A stretch of DNA of 64,000 bases from assembly GCF_022489035.1 (NCBI RefSeq), contig NZ_JAKVTV010000001.1, positions 372,001 through 436,000 on the forward strand, read 5' to 3'. Below are positions 1-9,541 of the stretch, piece after piece; position 1 is the stretch's first letter, and each line of letters opens with the position of its first letter. The notes under the pieces are model-generated. The model was given only the letters and a program-made list of their open reading frames with translations, did no database searches and was not told the DNA's origin. The position numbers were made by a program, and so were the translations under genes. Source of the stretch: Christiangramia lutea (lineage in GTDB: Bacteria; Bacteroidota; Bacteroidia; Flavobacteriales; Flavobacteriaceae).

Positions 1-365
1 CTTATCACTTTCATATCCACATTTCCATCGCGCTTTACCCAACGAACTACCTGCTCATTCACTTTGGAACCAGCATTCACGTATCCGCCTCCAAATCTAG
101 AAGGAACTCCCGCGATCCTGCTAACCAACAGCATATCCTTTTCAAAAAGTTCAGTGGGGATCTCGAAATATAATTTATCGTCTACAAAATGCGTTGTAAA
201 AAGGCCTTCATCAGATTTTGCTTTTGCAGTAATCACTTGAGAATACTCCTTTAAATCTGATTCTTTCTTCTCGGATTTTGATGATTCCTGGGTAACCGCT
301 TTTGGCGATTTACAGCCAAGGCCAAGGGTTGCGAACATACCCAGCAATAGTATTTTTTTGATCAT
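1..365 (-). CDS. Zinc-dependent metalloprotease (DUF5118/DUF5117 type), N-terminal part, lipoprotein
   Basis: Partial gene; it starts at the ATG at 365 and runs off the left edge. The visible 121 residues begin with a lipoprotein signal (hydrophobic core, lipobox LGLGC, Cys18), followed by a charged Lys/Ser-rich linker. Then come strand-like motifs EGLFTTHFVDDKLYFEIP, LVSRIAGVPSRFGGG and VNEQVVRWVKRDG. These motifs are typical of the N-terminal DUF5118 domain of large Bacteroidota secreted metalloproteases, whose HExxH catalytic domain would lie outside the window. The protein is expected to be anchored in the outer membrane or periplasm. The family call rests on recalled motif similarity only; the catalytic domain is not seen. 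Confidence 0.7.
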   Translation of the reverse strand, partial: MIKKILLLGMFATLGLGCKSPKAVTQESSKSEKKESDLKEYSQVITAKAKSDEGLFTTHFVDDKLYFEIPTELFEKDMLLVSRIAGVPSRFGGGYVNAGSKVNEQVVRWVKRDGNVDMKVI

Positions 366-454
366 GAATAAAATTTTGCTTTCGAAGATAGGGAAAGCTA
401 TAAAATCATGGAAAGTTTGGATGGATATATAGAAAATTCAAAATAAAAATAAAA

Positions 455-487
455 TGAAAACCCCCAAAATTTACATCCTGAGGGTTC
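455..487 (-). terminator. Rho-independent terminator of the TSP3 lipoprotein gene
   Basis: On the minus strand the arm AACCCTC (486-480) pairs with GGGGGTT (465-459) with one G-T wobble, and a T-rich tract follows leftward. It lies about 20 nt after the stop codon at 507. Confidence 0.65.
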
Positions 488-506
488 TGAACAATATTTT
501 TTTTGA

Positions 507-1718
507 TTATGGTTTAGCTCCTCCTATACAGCTCATGATTACATCTTTTTCCTCTCCAGTGATAAGACCAGCTTTTTTCCAATCGTTTAGCAATTTTGTA
601 GAATTTCGGGAAAATTCTCCATTACTGGTTGAGTTTTCCCTAATTTCATTTATGAAATCTTTGATCGTACCACCATTGGTAATGATTCTATTTTCAACTC
701 CAGAATCACAATCATCTATAACAAAGGTTTCACTGAGATCAGAATTATCAAAATCATCGTCATCATCTAAAACTCCATCATTATCATCATCTTCGTCACA
801 GGCATCGCCTTCTCCATCCCCATCAAAATCGATTTGATCCGCATTTGGTGCTACTGGACAATTATCATTTTCATTTAAAACATCATCTCCATCGAGGTCA
901 TCATCGCAAACATCACCTATCCCGTCTGCATCTAAATCCGCTTGATCTGAGTTTCCATTATAAGGACAGTTATCATCAATATTATTTACACCGTCATCAT
1001 CTATATCACAAGAACCTCTAAGAGTTATCCTTGACCAGTCAATAGCAAACATATCTCCATTGCCGTAAACTTCAACTTCAATTAGACCATCATTGGCAAA
1101 TTCAGCATCCTTCCCAAAAAATTCAAATATTTGTTCTTTAGGAGAAATGCCAGATCCTCCATTAGGAATCAAGCTATATTCCTGTCCATCAAAATATATT
1201 TTACCTTCAGAGTCAGGTTCAGTACCAATTTCTCGAACTATGATTTCCAAATAAGTTGCCTTGTATCCCTCACATGGATTAATTTTTCCACTTAAATTAA
1301 GACGCCAAGATGCATTTTCAATAGTTTTATCAAAAAAGATGGACTCTTCATCTGGCTCTGTCATATCAAACTCTCCATTAGGAACTGGACTATTTCCGAA
1401 ACCAAAATTATCTTTATCTCCCTTCAAGGTAACAAACCTCTCACTCATCTTTTCTATATCTAATAACATGCTCTCTGAGTAAGAGACAGCATATTTTTCA
1501 TTTGGTATGTTTAAATAATAATATCCATCAATTATACCTTCATTATTAAAGGTAGGTAAAATTTTACCTTTATTGCTTGACAAAGGAAAAGACTCCTCTG
1601 CATTATCGACTAACTGAACTACTTCCATTTCAGGGTCTGACACTTCTTCTTTGGAGCAGCTAACAAAGATTATCAAAAACAACGTTAGTACCCCTGAAAA
1701 ACTTTTTAGAGTTTTCAT
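507..1718 (-). CDS. Lipoprotein with thrombospondin type 3 (calcium-binding) repeats
   Basis: 403 residues. The N-terminus is a lipoprotein signal with Cys21 (motif FVSCS). Residues about 130-235 look like a beta-sandwich-type domain ([15 protein letters not shown], then [12 protein letters not shown]). Residues about 238-327 are Asp/Asn-rich repeats of the form [25 protein letters not shown] and [12 protein letters not shown], which are thrombospondin type 3 calcium-binding units. A 76-residue C-terminal part of unknown fold follows. In Bacteroidota such repeats often act as rigid Ca-stabilised spacers in surface proteins. No type IX C-terminal sorting domain is recognised, so the lipid anchor is the likely surface attachment. 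Its function is unknown. It is monocistronic, with its own terminator and a long upstream gap. Confidence 0.8.
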   Translation of the reverse strand: MKTLKSFSGVLTLFLIIFVSCSKEEVSDPEMEVVQLVDNAEESFPLSSNKGKILPTFNNEGIIDGYYYLNIPNEKYAVSYSESMLLDIEKMSERFVTLKGDKDNFGFGNSPVPNGEFDMTEPDEESIFFDKTIENASWRLNLSGKINPCEGYKATYLEIIVREIGTEPDSEGKIYFDGQEYSLIPNGGSGISPKEQIFEFFGKDAEFANDGLIEVEVYGNGDMFAIDWSRITLRGSCDIDDDGVNNIDDNCPYNGNSDQADLDADGIGDVCDDDLDGDDVLNENDNCPVAPNADQIDFDGDGEGDACDEDDDNDGVLDDDDDFDNSDLSETFVIDDCDSGVENRIITNGGTIKDFINEIRENSTSNGEFSRNSTKLLNDWKKAGLITGEEKDVIMSCIGGAKP

Positions 1719-1781
1719 AATAATGAATTTTCGTTAATATTTTATTGAAAAAAATCGGATGGGGCACAACGATCAATTAAT

Positions 1782-1828
1782 CAAATATAACAACTAAAAA
1801 AAGATTTCCCATACCCGCAAATGGGTAT
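1782..1828 (-). promoter_or_regulatory. Candidate -7 box and inverted repeat upstream of the TSP3 lipoprotein gene
   Basis: The 376-nt gap 1719-2094 holds no credible gene. A perfect minus-strand TAnnTTTG box (TATATTTG) is at 1789-1782, about 64 nt before the start codon. A perfect inverted repeat, ATACCC-N6-GGGTAT (1811-1828), lies just upstream, where the -33 element should be. No TTG at proper spacing was found, so the promoter may depend on a factor binding the repeat. That last point is inference. Confidence 0.4.
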
Positions 1829-2055
1829 AATTACCTATTGCACAGTTTTTTAGATGAATATCATATTTTTACCGATGAATGAAAGTGATATAACGATTTG
1901 AGTTGAAAAAATCCTCAATTAAAGATAATATCAACACCTTTTTTGTACTAATTTATATTAAGCAGAGTCTAGAAGGATATAATCTGATTTAAATTTCTAA
2001 GGTGATTATTGTAGCATTGTAAAGACTTGAAAATAAAAAACGAAAACTCCTAAAA

Positions 2056-2090
2056 AACAAAAAACCCTCAAAATCAAATGATTAAGAGGG
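2056..2090 (-). terminator. Terminator of the tRNA-Gly/tRNA-Leu transcript
   Basis: Minus strand: arm CCCTC (90-86) pairs with GAGGG (69-65), with an inner AATCA/TGATT helix and a following T6. It lies a few bases after the 3' end of tRNA-Leu. Confidence 0.75.
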
Positions 2091-2097
2091 CCTTTGG

Positions 2098-2183
2098 TAC
2101 TCGGAGCGGGACTTGAACCCGCACGACCGTTGCTGGTCATTGGATTTTAAGTCCAACGTGTCTACCAATTCCACCATCCGAGC
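2098..2183 (-). tRNA. tRNA-Leu (anticodon UAA)
   Basis: On the minus strand the gene begins GCTCGGATGGTGGAATTGG and shows a D-arm, an anticodon stem TTGGA/TCCAA with loop CTTAAAA (anticodon UAA, reads UUA), a class II variable arm and the T-loop GGTTCAAGTCC. The acceptor stem GCTCGGA pairs with TCCGAGT, including a G-U at the first pair. The discriminator is A. A CCA triplet follows directly (2097-2095), so CCA appears to be encoded. Length is 86 nt without CCA, normal for tRNA-Leu. It is cotranscribed with tRNA-Gly, 15 nt upstream. Confidence 0.97.
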
Positions 2184-2198
2184 GTAAGTTTATAAATG

Positions 2199-2271
2199 AG
2201 CGAAAAACGGGATTCGAACCCGCGACCTCCACCTTGGCAAGGTGGCGCTCTACCAACTGAGCTATTTTCGC
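2199..2271 (-). tRNA. tRNA-Gly (anticodon GCC)
   Basis: On the minus strand the acceptor stem GCGAAAA pairs with TTTTCGC, the D-arm is AGCTCAGTTGGTAGAGC, the anticodon stem is CCACC/GGTGG with loop TTGCCAA (anticodon GCC), and the T-arm is GCGGGTTCGAATCCCGT. The discriminator is T and the next bases are CAT, so CCA is not encoded here, unlike the neighbouring tRNA-Leu. Confidence 0.97.
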
Positions 2272-2317
2272 GATTTTTAAGAACAACGCAATATCGGCGA
2301 CGCCTTTATTGCGGAGG

Positions 2318-2347
2318 CAAATTTAAGACAAATCTTATAATGGCAAA
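2318..2347 (-). promoter_or_regulatory. Promoter of the tRNA-Gly/tRNA-Leu unit
   Basis: Minus strand: TTTG at 2347-2344, an 18-nt spacer, and TAAATTTG at 2325-2318. This is an exact match to the Bacteroidota -33/-7 consensus. The predicted start is about 40 nt before tRNA-Gly. Confidence 0.75.
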
Positions 2348-2450
2348 GAATTTTTTTAGAAAAAAGCCCTTCAAAAATGAATAAATTCAAGCAAAGGATT
2401 TTACTCCTTCATAATGAGGTAAGAGCAAAAGGAAATTAGTTATTAATGAG

Positions 2451-2471
2451 ATCCTGAAACAAGTTCAGGAT
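2451..2471. repeat. REP-like palindrome, single copy
   Basis: A 21-nt element with perfect 8-nt arms ATCCTGAA/TTCAGGAT around ACAAG, followed by TGACAC. It is the same family as the elements near 18.7, 18.9 and 25.2 kb. It lies downstream of mutS, in the gap 2348-2528 that otherwise shows nothing. Confidence 0.75.
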
Positions 2472-2528
2472 GACACTTAACAATGATCAAATAGCAGTGA
2501 TCAACTATCAATAAATATTGATAATTGC

Positions 2529-2548
2529 TTATTGTTTATTGTTTATTG
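2529..2548. repeat. Heptanucleotide tandem repeat at the 3' end of mutS
   Basis: Almost three copies of TTTATTG cover the last codons and the stop of mutS (AATAAAC on the coding strand). The unit is not a multiple of three, so gain or loss of one copy would change the C-terminal tail of MutS and move its stop codon. Confidence 0.7.
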
Positions 2549-5144
2549 ATAACATCCTTTTGATTTCGTTCAGCTTCATCAATGCTTCCACCGGAGTAAG
2601 CTTATCTATATCTATTCCTAGCAATTCCTGCTTCAAATCTTCTAGTAACGGATCGTCCAGATTAAAGAAGCTCAGTTGCATTTCATCTTCTGCCGATTTC
2701 TTCAGGATCTCTCCGGAATCTTCCATGGAGTGAGAGGCTTCCAGTTTTTTGAGGATCTTATTCGCCCGGTGCAAAACCATTTGAGGCATTCCCGCCATCT
2801 TAGCCACGTGAATTCCAAAACTATGCTCACTTCCTCCGGGAACAAGTTTTCTTAAGAACAGCACATTGTCCTTTAATTCCTTTACCGAAACATTATAATT
2901 CTTAATTCTGCCAAAGGTATCGCACATCTCATTAAGCTCATGATAATGAGTAGCAAAGAGCGTTTTTGGTTTTGCTGGATGTTCATGTAAATATTCACTT
3001 ATTGCCCAGGCGATGGAAATCCCATCATAAGTACTGGTACCCCGGCCAATTTCATCTAGCAATACCAGGCTTCGGCCTGAAATATTGTTTAGAATGCTCG
3101 CCGTTTCGTTCATTTCTACCATAAAGGTCGATTCACCCATAGAAATATTATCACTTGCCCCTACCCTGGTAAAGATCTTGTCTACAAGACCAATCTCAGC
3201 CGCCCTGGCCGGAACAAAACTTCCCATCTGAGCCATAAGAACAATTAATGCCGTTTGCCTGAGAATTGCCGATTTACCACTCATGTTTGGCCCGGTGATC
3301 ATAATGATCTGCTGTTCCTCCCTATCCAAATACAGATCGTTGGTTACATAAACTTCTCCGGATGGAAGTTGTTTCTCGATCACAGGATGTCTTCCTTCTT
3401 CTATGTTAAGTGAATGACTATCTGTGATCTCGGGTTTGCTGTAATTTTCAGCTTGCGCCTGCTGGGCAAAGGAGCATAAACAATCAAGTCTCGCAATAAG
3501 CCTGGCATTCTGTTGAACCGGGTTTATGTATTCAGCCATCCAGGCCACTAGTTTGCCAAAAAGCTGTTGCTCCAGCTGCAGTATTTTTTCTTCTGCTCCC
3601 AGGATCTTCGATTCATATTCTTTCAGCTCTTCAGTTATATAACGCTCGGCATTCACCAGGGTTTGCTTTCTTATCCATCCTTCGGGAACTTTATCTTTAT
3701 GCGTATTCCTTACTTCTATATAATAGCCATAAACATTGTTATTGCCGATCTTGAGTGATGAGATCCCGGTTGCCTCGGTTTCCCTTTTTATCATATTTTC
3801 CAGGTAATCCTTCCCTGAAAAGGCAATATCCCGAAGATCATCCAGCTCCTTAGAAAAACCTTTGGCGATCACATTTCCTTTTTGAACATTTACAGGAGCA
3901 TCTTCACTGATACTCTCAGAAATTTTTGCCCTTAAAATATCACAGGAATGCAAATTATCTCCAATGATCTTCAGGGCTTCGTTATCGCATTCAAGGGAAA
4001 GCTTCTTAACTGGCAGGATCGCATTTAAAGAATGTAACAACTGGTTTACCTCACGCGGACTAATTCTCTGTGTCGCTACCTTAGAAATCAACCTTTCCAG
4101 GTCACTTATTTCCCTTATTTGGTCTTGAATATCAGCAAGTATTTCTGGGTGCTTTATTAAAAAATCTACAACTTCCAGTCTTTTCTTGATCTGTTCTGAA
4201 TTTTTCAAAGGAAGAGCCAACCAGCGTTTTAAAAGCCGGCCGCCCATGGGTGAGATCGTCTTATCGATCACATCCAGCAGGGTAACCGCATTTGCCGCGG
4301 TTGACTGGTATAACTCCAGGTTCCTAATAGTAAATCTGTCCATCCACACATATTCCTCTTCAGCGATACGATTTATTGAAGTGATATGCTGAAGTCGGTG
4401 ATGCCGCGTTTCCGCTAAATAATAAAGTACCGCTCCCGAAGCGATAATACCTTCTTCCAGGTGGTCTACACCAAAACCTTTCAAGGATTTTGTATTAAAA
4501 TGTCCGTTCAGCGTTTCCCCGGCATAATCGATTTTAAATATCCAGTCGTCAAGATAAAAGCAATGGTGGTCTTTACCGAAACCATCAGCGAATTCCTTTT
4601 TGTATTTTTTCTGAATAAGGATCTCGCTTGGACTGAAGTTCTGAAGCAATTTATCTATATATTCCCTATTGCCTCGAGCACACAGGAATTCCCCGGTTGA
4701 AACATCCAGAAAGGAAATTCCGAGATTCTTTTTTCCGAAGTGAACCGCACAAAGAAAATTATTCGATTTGCTATGCAGGATATCGTCGTTCATCGCCACC
4801 CCGGGAGTCACCAGTTCAGTTACCCCACGTTTTACAATGGTCTTGGTCATTTTAGGATCTTCCAGTTGATCACAGATAGCTACCCGTTGCCCTGCTTTTA
4901 CCAGTTTTGGCAAATAGGTATTTAAAGAATGATGTGGAAATCCGGCCAACTCGGTACGCTCGCTACCGTTATTACGATTGGTAAGAACAATATTCAATAT
5001 TCGGGCAGCTTTTACCGCATCTTCTCCAAAGGTTTCATAAAAATCTCCTACTCTAAAGAGCAACATAGCATCTGGGTATTTCTGCTTGATGCTATTATAC
5101 TGCTTCATTAAGGGGGTTACCTTCGGGGTTTTCTTTGCTGCCAA
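2529..5144 (-). CDS. mutS: DNA mismatch repair protein MutS
   Basis: 871 residues, full length for bacterial MutS1. The mismatch-binding motif FYETFGEDA (Phe-x-Glu) lies near residue 31. Connector, lever and clamp regions follow. The ATPase domain has Walker A GPNMSGKS near residue 618, a Walker B/signature region [17 protein letters not shown] and FATHYHEL. MutS binds base mismatches and small loops and recruits MutL in an ATP-dependent way. The N-terminal [20 protein letters not shown] is typical of Bacteroidota, so ATG 5144 is accepted. No mutL lies beside it. The extreme C-terminus is encoded by a short tandem repeat (see 2529-2548). Confidence 0.98.
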   Translation of the reverse strand: MAAKKTPKVTPLMKQYNSIKQKYPDAMLLFRVGDFYETFGEDAVKAARILNIVLTNRNNGSERTELAGFPHHSLNTYLPKLVKAGQRVAICDQLEDPKMTKTIVKRGVTELVTPGVAMNDDILHSKSNNFLCAVHFGKKNLGISFLDVSTGEFLCARGNREYIDKLLQNFSPSEILIQKKYKKEFADGFGKDHHCFYLDDWIFKIDYAGETLNGHFNTKSLKGFGVDHLEEGIIASGAVLYYLAETRHHRLQHITSINRIAEEEYVWMDRFTIRNLELYQSTAANAVTLLDVIDKTISPMGGRLLKRWLALPLKNSEQIKKRLEVVDFLIKHPEILADIQDQIREISDLERLISKVATQRISPREVNQLLHSLNAILPVKKLSLECDNEALKIIGDNLHSCDILRAKISESISEDAPVNVQKGNVIAKGFSKELDDLRDIAFSGKDYLENMIKRETEATGISSLKIGNNNVYGYYIEVRNTHKDKVPEGWIRKQTLVNAERYITEELKEYESKILGAEEKILQLEQQLFGKLVAWMAEYINPVQQNARLIARLDCLCSFAQQAQAENYSKPEITDSHSLNIEEGRHPVIEKQLPSGEVYVTNDLYLDREEQQIIMITGPNMSGKSAILRQTALIVLMAQMGSFVPARAAEIGLVDKIFTRVGASDNISMGESTFMVEMNETASILNNISGRSLVLLDEIGRGTSTYDGISIAWAISEYLHEHPAKPKTLFATHYHELNEMCDTFGRIKNYNVSVKELKDNVLFLRKLVPGGSEHSFGIHVAKMAGMPQMVLHRANKILKKLEASHSMEDSGEILKKSAEDEMQLSFFNLDDPLLEDLKQELLGIDIDKLTPVEALMKLNEIKRMLSINNKQ

Positions 5145-5247
5145 TTTGCCGGAATTTTATTGGTCGCTAAAGTAAATAAACTATGGCATTTTTATAAAAT
5201 TAGCCCGGTTCAATTTTCCCATAACTTATGAAAATATCCTACCTGAA

Positions 5248-7080
5248 CTATTGATATCCGGCAGCCTGAAGATTGAAAAGTTCGGCATACAATTTATCAT
5301 TTTTCATCAGCTCCTGGTGAGTTCCAATTTCGAGTACCGCTCCATCCTTTAAAACCATGATGCGGTCTGCGATCCTAACCGTACTGAATCTATGCGAAAT
5401 GATCACCGCGGTTTTCCCCTGAGTTAGCTGTATAAATCTCTGGAAGGCCTCGGTTTCGGCACGTGCGTCCAGGGCCGATGTTGGTTCATCCAGGATCAAT
5501 ACTTCTGAATCTTTCATATAAGCCCTGGCTATGGCGATCTTTTGCCACTGTCCGCCGGAAAGGTCTTTACCATGTTTAAATCTTTTCCCCAGGGGTTGCT
5601 CGTAACCAAGAGGAAGGTCGCTTACTACTTCGCGAGCAAGACTTTTCTCGGCAGCGCCATCGATCCTATCCTGATTTGAAATTTGATCAATTTCTCCCAT
5701 GGCAATGTTTTCTCTTAGAGTTAATTCAAATTTCACAAAATCCTGGAAGATCACTCCAAAATATTGCTGATAGGCCGTCTGGTCATATTTTTTTATCGGA
5801 ATTCCATCTAAAAGAATCTCACCTTCGGTTGGTTCATAGAATTGAAGCAGAAGTTTGATCAGCGTAGTTTTTCCGGCACCATTTTCTCCAACAAAAGCAA
5901 GCTTCTCCCCAGCCTTTAATTCGAAATTGATATTTCTTACCACCCATTTTTCAGATTTAGGGTATTTAAAACCAACGTTCCGAAATTCAAATCCTGTCTG
6001 GATTTCTTCTGGCAGCGGAAGCTTTTCAGAATCACTTTTTTCAGCAAAACTAAGGTCCAGGAACTCGAAATAATCCTGCAGGTAAAGAGCGCTTTCAGTG
6101 ATAGCAGTGAAACGTGTAAAGAAACCCTGCAATTTCGACCTCAGCCGGTTGAATGAGCCAGATAGAAATGTAAGGTCTCCCAGGCTAAAAATTCCAGCTA
6201 CAGTTCGAAAAATGATGATCACATAAGCACCGTAATAAGCACCTGTTCCAATTACATTAAAAATAGATCCCCAGCCGGCTCGTTGTTTGGCCAGTCTTTT
6301 ACTTTGTAAATAATATTTATCGGAAAGGCCTTTAAATCGATCGGCCAGGTAGTTAGATAGACCGAATAATTTTACCTCTTTCGCCGTCACATCACTGGCT
6401 CCGGCATAACGAAGGTAATCCAGTTCTCTTCTTTCCTGCGTCCAGCTCCTGGCCAGTGAGTAACTTGTTCCACTAAACTTGATCTCGTTAATAACAGTCG
6501 GGATAATGGACACAATGAGCAAAATGATTAACCAGGGCTCAAAACTTACTACCCCTGCCAGCAATGAGAGGATGACAATAACATCTTCTCCCTGAGTGAG
6601 AATGTTGGACATTAACCCAACTCTTCCGGTGGTTTGCTGCCTGGCCCTTTCGAGTTTATCGTAGAATTCAGAGTCTTCAAGCTGATCCAAATTTAGCTCT
6701 GAAGTCTTTTTTATGATCTTAACCGAAGTATCTATAGAATACTGGTCTCCCAAAAGTGCATCGCTGAGACTTATTCCACGGCTTAGCAGATCTGATAAAA
6801 TGGCCAGGCCAAATTCTGCTGCCACTAGAACCCAAAGTTGATTCAGATCTTGTGTTTCTGCAGAGATCTGAAGTACCACCTCATCAATGATCAGTTTTCC
6901 CAGCCACAGCATTATTACGGGAAGTATAGCATTTAAAATTCTCCCAATCACATTAGAATAGAAAAGAAGAGGATTTACCCTTCTTATTTCTTTGAAAAAA
7001 CGTGGTACAAATTTCAGAGAGGCAAAACTTTCCCTGAAGTTGATATTATTGGTTTCAAATGATTTTTTAGGTCTTGGCAA
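5248..7080 (-). CDS. ABC transporter, fused permease and ATP-binding protein
   Basis: 610 residues: an N-terminal membrane domain (about 1-340, several hydrophobic segments), then a nucleotide-binding domain. The latter has Walker A GENGAGKTT near 397, signature LSGGQWQKIAIARA near 506, Walker B VLILDEPTSALD near 526, and the switch His in VIISHRFSTV. This is a half-transporter of the exporter type that should work as a homodimer in the inner membrane. The substrate cannot be read from the sequence; no partner permease, processing peptidase or adaptor is adjacent. It is single, 103 nt after mutS in the leftward series, with no clear promoter seen upstream. Confidence 0.92.
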   Translation of the reverse strand: MPRPKKSFETNNINFRESFASLKFVPRFFKEIRRVNPLLFYSNVIGRILNAILPVIMLWLGKLIIDEVVLQISAETQDLNQLWVLVAAEFGLAILSDLLSRGISLSDALLGDQYSIDTSVKIIKKTSELNLDQLEDSEFYDKLERARQQTTGRVGLMSNILTQGEDVIVILSLLAGVVSFEPWLIILLIVSIIPTVINEIKFSGTSYSLARSWTQERRELDYLRYAGASDVTAKEVKLFGLSNYLADRFKGLSDKYYLQSKRLAKQRAGWGSIFNVIGTGAYYGAYVIIIFRTVAGIFSLGDLTFLSGSFNRLRSKLQGFFTRFTAITESALYLQDYFEFLDLSFAEKSDSEKLPLPEEIQTGFEFRNVGFKYPKSEKWVVRNINFELKAGEKLAFVGENGAGKTTLIKLLLQFYEPTEGEILLDGIPIKKYDQTAYQQYFGVIFQDFVKFELTLRENIAMGEIDQISNQDRIDGAAEKSLAREVVSDLPLGYEQPLGKRFKHGKDLSGGQWQKIAIARAYMKDSEVLILDEPTSALDARAETEAFQRFIQLTQGKTAVIISHRFSTVRIADRIMVLKDGAVLEIGTHQELMKNDKLYAELFNLQAAGYQ

Positions 7081-7165
7081 TCTGGATAAATTTAAACTGG
7101 GTACAATTTAGGGCTAAAACTTTCAAATAAATGAGTCGGTAAACCATTACTAAAATTTCAATATA

Positions 7166-7196
7166 AAAAAATGACACCCGGAAGTGCCATTTTTCT
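7166..7196 (-). terminator. Terminator after the 7.2-7.9 kb gene
   Basis: Minus strand: AAAATGGCAC pairs with GTGTCATTTT across a short loop (one G-T pair), followed by T7. It lies 20 nt after the stop at 7217. Confidence 0.75.
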
Positions 7197-7216
7197 CTCA
7201 ACATAATTAAACTAAA

Positions 7217-7948
7217 CTATTGAGAACGATTACTAAGGTCATCATTCAATTTATACATATATGCCCAGGAATCTTTAAGTGCCTCTCTGAACTTGGTTCT
7301 CATTTTAGTCATTTTATCCTTGCCATGCTTCTCCTCGTAGATATCCCAAGGGCCGTCCCATTCAGCGTCAAGCCCGGCATAATTCTTATAAGGAAGGGAA
7401 ACCATATAATCTGGCGCATCTGGACCTCCACCTACAAAGTCATACCAATATCCCAAAGGCTCACCTTTTACCTCGCGGTATGTAGAAGACACTTCTTTTA
7501 CAACCTCATTGAAATCGGTAGAATTTTTTGTGGAAAAGAAAGTAACCCAAACCACCTGATTATCTGTTGAAGGAGCCCGGCTTAATTCTGGCATAGTTGT
7601 AGCCATATTACGCTGCATACTTTCTACATAAGGAAATACATCTGTTCGGAAAATCTCCTGGCAGGCAGTATCTGCTTCTTCAGGTCCTTCATCCATTTCA
7701 GCGAATTTATCCATATAAAAAGTTACCGCAACCACTCCAGATTCTCCCTGAACGCGGTTCCATACATTCCAGGTATCCACACCCTTATTCTCAATGTAGC
7801 AGTCTTTCCATTTTTTCATGCCTTCACTGAATTTCTGGCCCTGATTCATTTTAATTTTTAGTTCGAACATTTGCAGGATCCTGGTCTCCTGCTCCTGACC
7901 TACTCCCAAAAATGGGATAAGCAGGAATAATACGAATAATCTTTTCAT
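7217..7948 (-). CDS. Secreted protein of unknown function
   Basis: About 243 residues from the ATG at 7948. The in-frame ATG nine codons upstream would put a hydrophilic stretch before the signal peptide and is less likely. The signal peptide is MKRLFVLFLLIPFLGVGQ, with predicted cleavage after GVGQ. The mature protein is rich in aromatic and acidic residues and looks like two similar alpha/beta halves (FYMDKFAEMDEGPE and WVTFFSTKNSTDF), as in ferredoxin-like dimeric alpha/beta-barrel proteins. That fold is inferred, not proven. The small secreted protein at 12.9-13.3 kb has a similar signal and general style. No enzyme motif is recognised. It has its own terminator. Confidence 0.75.
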   Translation of the reverse strand: MKRLFVLFLLIPFLGVGQEQETRILQMFELKIKMNQGQKFSEGMKKWKDCYIENKGVDTWNVWNRVQGESGVVAVTFYMDKFAEMDEGPEEADTACQEIFRTDVFPYVESMQRNMATTMPELSRAPSTDNQVVWVTFFSTKNSTDFNEVVKEVSSTYREVKGEPLGYWYDFVGGGPDAPDYMVSLPYKNYAGLDAEWDGPWDIYEEKHGKDKMTKMRTKFREALKDSWAYMYKLNDDLSNRSQ

Positions 7949-8119
7949 AATTGGTTGGTTTTTAGCAGTTAACATAATATAATTTACTGAATTTCACTGA
8001 ACTAAACATTAAGGCATTGATGAAAAGCCTTAAAAAATTGTTCAAAGGCTTAAACCTGTAGGATGAATCCTAAGAATTTGATATGCATGGTGGAGAACAG
8101 TTTTAAAATAAGAGTTATT

Positions 8120-8764
8120 CTATAAGATAAGATATTTGCTTCTCCCAGTTTTTATTTGAAAAAGGCAATTCTCTTTCCTAAAAAACTTGAACACCATACC
8201 GGAAGGCTGATCAAACCAGCGAAAAGTTCTGGGAGGAATATCAAAGCCTCCCATAGCATTCCCTTCCGGCCCAACTAATTTGCAATTTACCGTGTCGTTG
8301 CTTGCATTATAAACAGGATAATTATCGATCTTCATCATTATCCTTGGTTTAATAAATAACTCAGGATCTACAATACTGGTGTCACAGTCGAATTTGGGAA
8401 GGGGCGTATAGGCGAGATCTTTAAATACCCTATCCAGGTTCGCCTCTCCGTTTATAATTTCAATTTCAGCAAGGGTTGTAGCATGCAGACTTTTTAGACT
8501 TCTAAAACTGTTGAGTGCATCTCTGTCATTGTTTTGATAGGCTCTTAATCTTGTTCTGAAAAAAGGATCATCTTCATAAGCCTGTCGGAATCCTTAATAT
8601 CCAGCCCTATCCATTTGTAAGAAACATTCCAGTTGTTAACCTGCAGGGCGATGAGTATTCCAACCACTACCAGGATAATTTCTCCTATGGCATATATTAA
8701 GTACTTGGTGAACCTGTTCTTACTAAGTAATCGCCTGCGTATTTTTCGAAAAAAAACTAATCAC
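8120..8764 (-). pseudogene. Frameshifted membrane protein gene with a DUF6090-like N-terminus
   Basis: A GTG at 8764 overlaps the TGA of the upstream DUF6090 gene (GTGA). It is followed by a run of eight T (8756-8749). In frame the reading stops after 13 codons. With one T less it reads FFRKIRRRLLSKNRFTKYL and then IGEIILVVVGILIALQVNNW, closely matching the N-terminus of the neighbouring gene, and ends at a stop at 8547-8545. The rest is open in another frame from about 8593 to 8120 (DDPFFRTRLRAYQNNDRDAL, then FDIPPRTFRWFDQPSGMVF). Two frame changes are thus needed to join about 220 residues. The C-terminal half does not resemble the neighbour's. It could be decayed, contain sequencing errors, or use slippage at T8. 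Confidence 0.65.
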
Positions 8765-9507
8765 GCCGATGAATCACTAAGATATTCCAGAAATTGCTCA
8801 AATAGACCTAAAATATTTCTGATCAAATCTCTTTGGGCCGAAACAGTTTCCAGTTTAAACGTTATCAGGTTCCAGAGATACATATTATCATCTAAAGCTG
8901 TAAAATCAGTCTTAGGACCACCCTCAATCAAATAATTCTTGTGTTGGTCTAAGGCCACATCTGAATAATTTATATGATTGTGAAAATAGGGTTCAATGGA
9001 GTTGGCATATTGATCATGTACATATCGATTAGATTCAGCAACTGCATTTAAATAATATCTGGTTCCTATGAGATAGAATCCAAGACTATCGGTACTTTGG
9101 TTAAGTAATTCCATTCTACTCATCAGGCTCTCGGAATGGGGCATCTGTAGCTGAATAGTGTAATCTGTACCCAAAGCACCAATTCTAGACTCCAGCATTT
9201 TCAGACTATCACCCTGATTACTTTTTAAAATGATCAGACTTTCCTTTAGTTTTTCAATTAAAGTATCATTTACTTTTTCCTGAAATTCGAGAGTCTTGAT
9301 ATTCATTTTCAACTCCCTCTTAATCTTAGATAAATTTGTACTTAACTGATCTCTGGACTTATTTCTTTCATTCATATTATTAACCTCCAGGGCGATCAGG
9401 ATACCTACTACCACCAGAAAAATTTCTCCCAAAGCATATAGCAAATACCTCGTGAACCTGTTTTCACGAAGGAGCTGCCGTCGTATTTTTCGGAAAAAAT
9501 GTATCAT
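8761..9507 (-). CDS. DUF6090-type membrane protein of unknown function
   Basis: 248 residues. A basic N-terminus (MIHFFRKIRRQLLRENRF) precedes one strong transmembrane helix (GEIFLVVVGILIALEV, about residues 27-44), and then NNMNERNKSRDQ opens a helical, coiled-coil-like stretch. The C-terminal part is mainly helical without catalytic motifs. This arrangement is that of DUF6090, found mostly in Flavobacteriia and of unknown function. The gene starts 34 nt after the PycTM-type gene and ends by overlapping the GTG of a broken paralogue, so the leftward series is probably one transcript. Confidence 0.8.
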   Translation of the reverse strand: MIHFFRKIRRQLLRENRFTRYLLYALGEIFLVVVGILIALEVNNMNERNKSRDQLSTNLSKIKRELKMNIKTLEFQEKVNDTLIEKLKESLIILKSNQGDSLKMLESRIGALGTDYTIQLQMPHSESLMSRMELLNQSTDSLGFYLIGTRYYLNAVAESNRYVHDQYANSIEPYFHNHINYSDVALDQHKNYLIEGGPKTDFTALDDNMYLWNLITFKLETVSAQRDLIRNILGLFEQFLEYLSDSSA

Positions 9508-9541
9508 CAGAAAATCCGATTATAATAAAAATACTACCTGC

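Noticed and set aside
454-837. Open frame on the plus strand rich in Ser, opposite the TSP3 repeats
   Set aside because: It is the antisense of the Asp-codon-rich repeat region; it has no domain and starts inside the terminator of the real gene.
780-1010. Direct repeats in the TSP3 gene as a mobile or CRISPR-like element
   Set aside because: They are coding repeats for calcium-binding units, of uneven length and without spacers.
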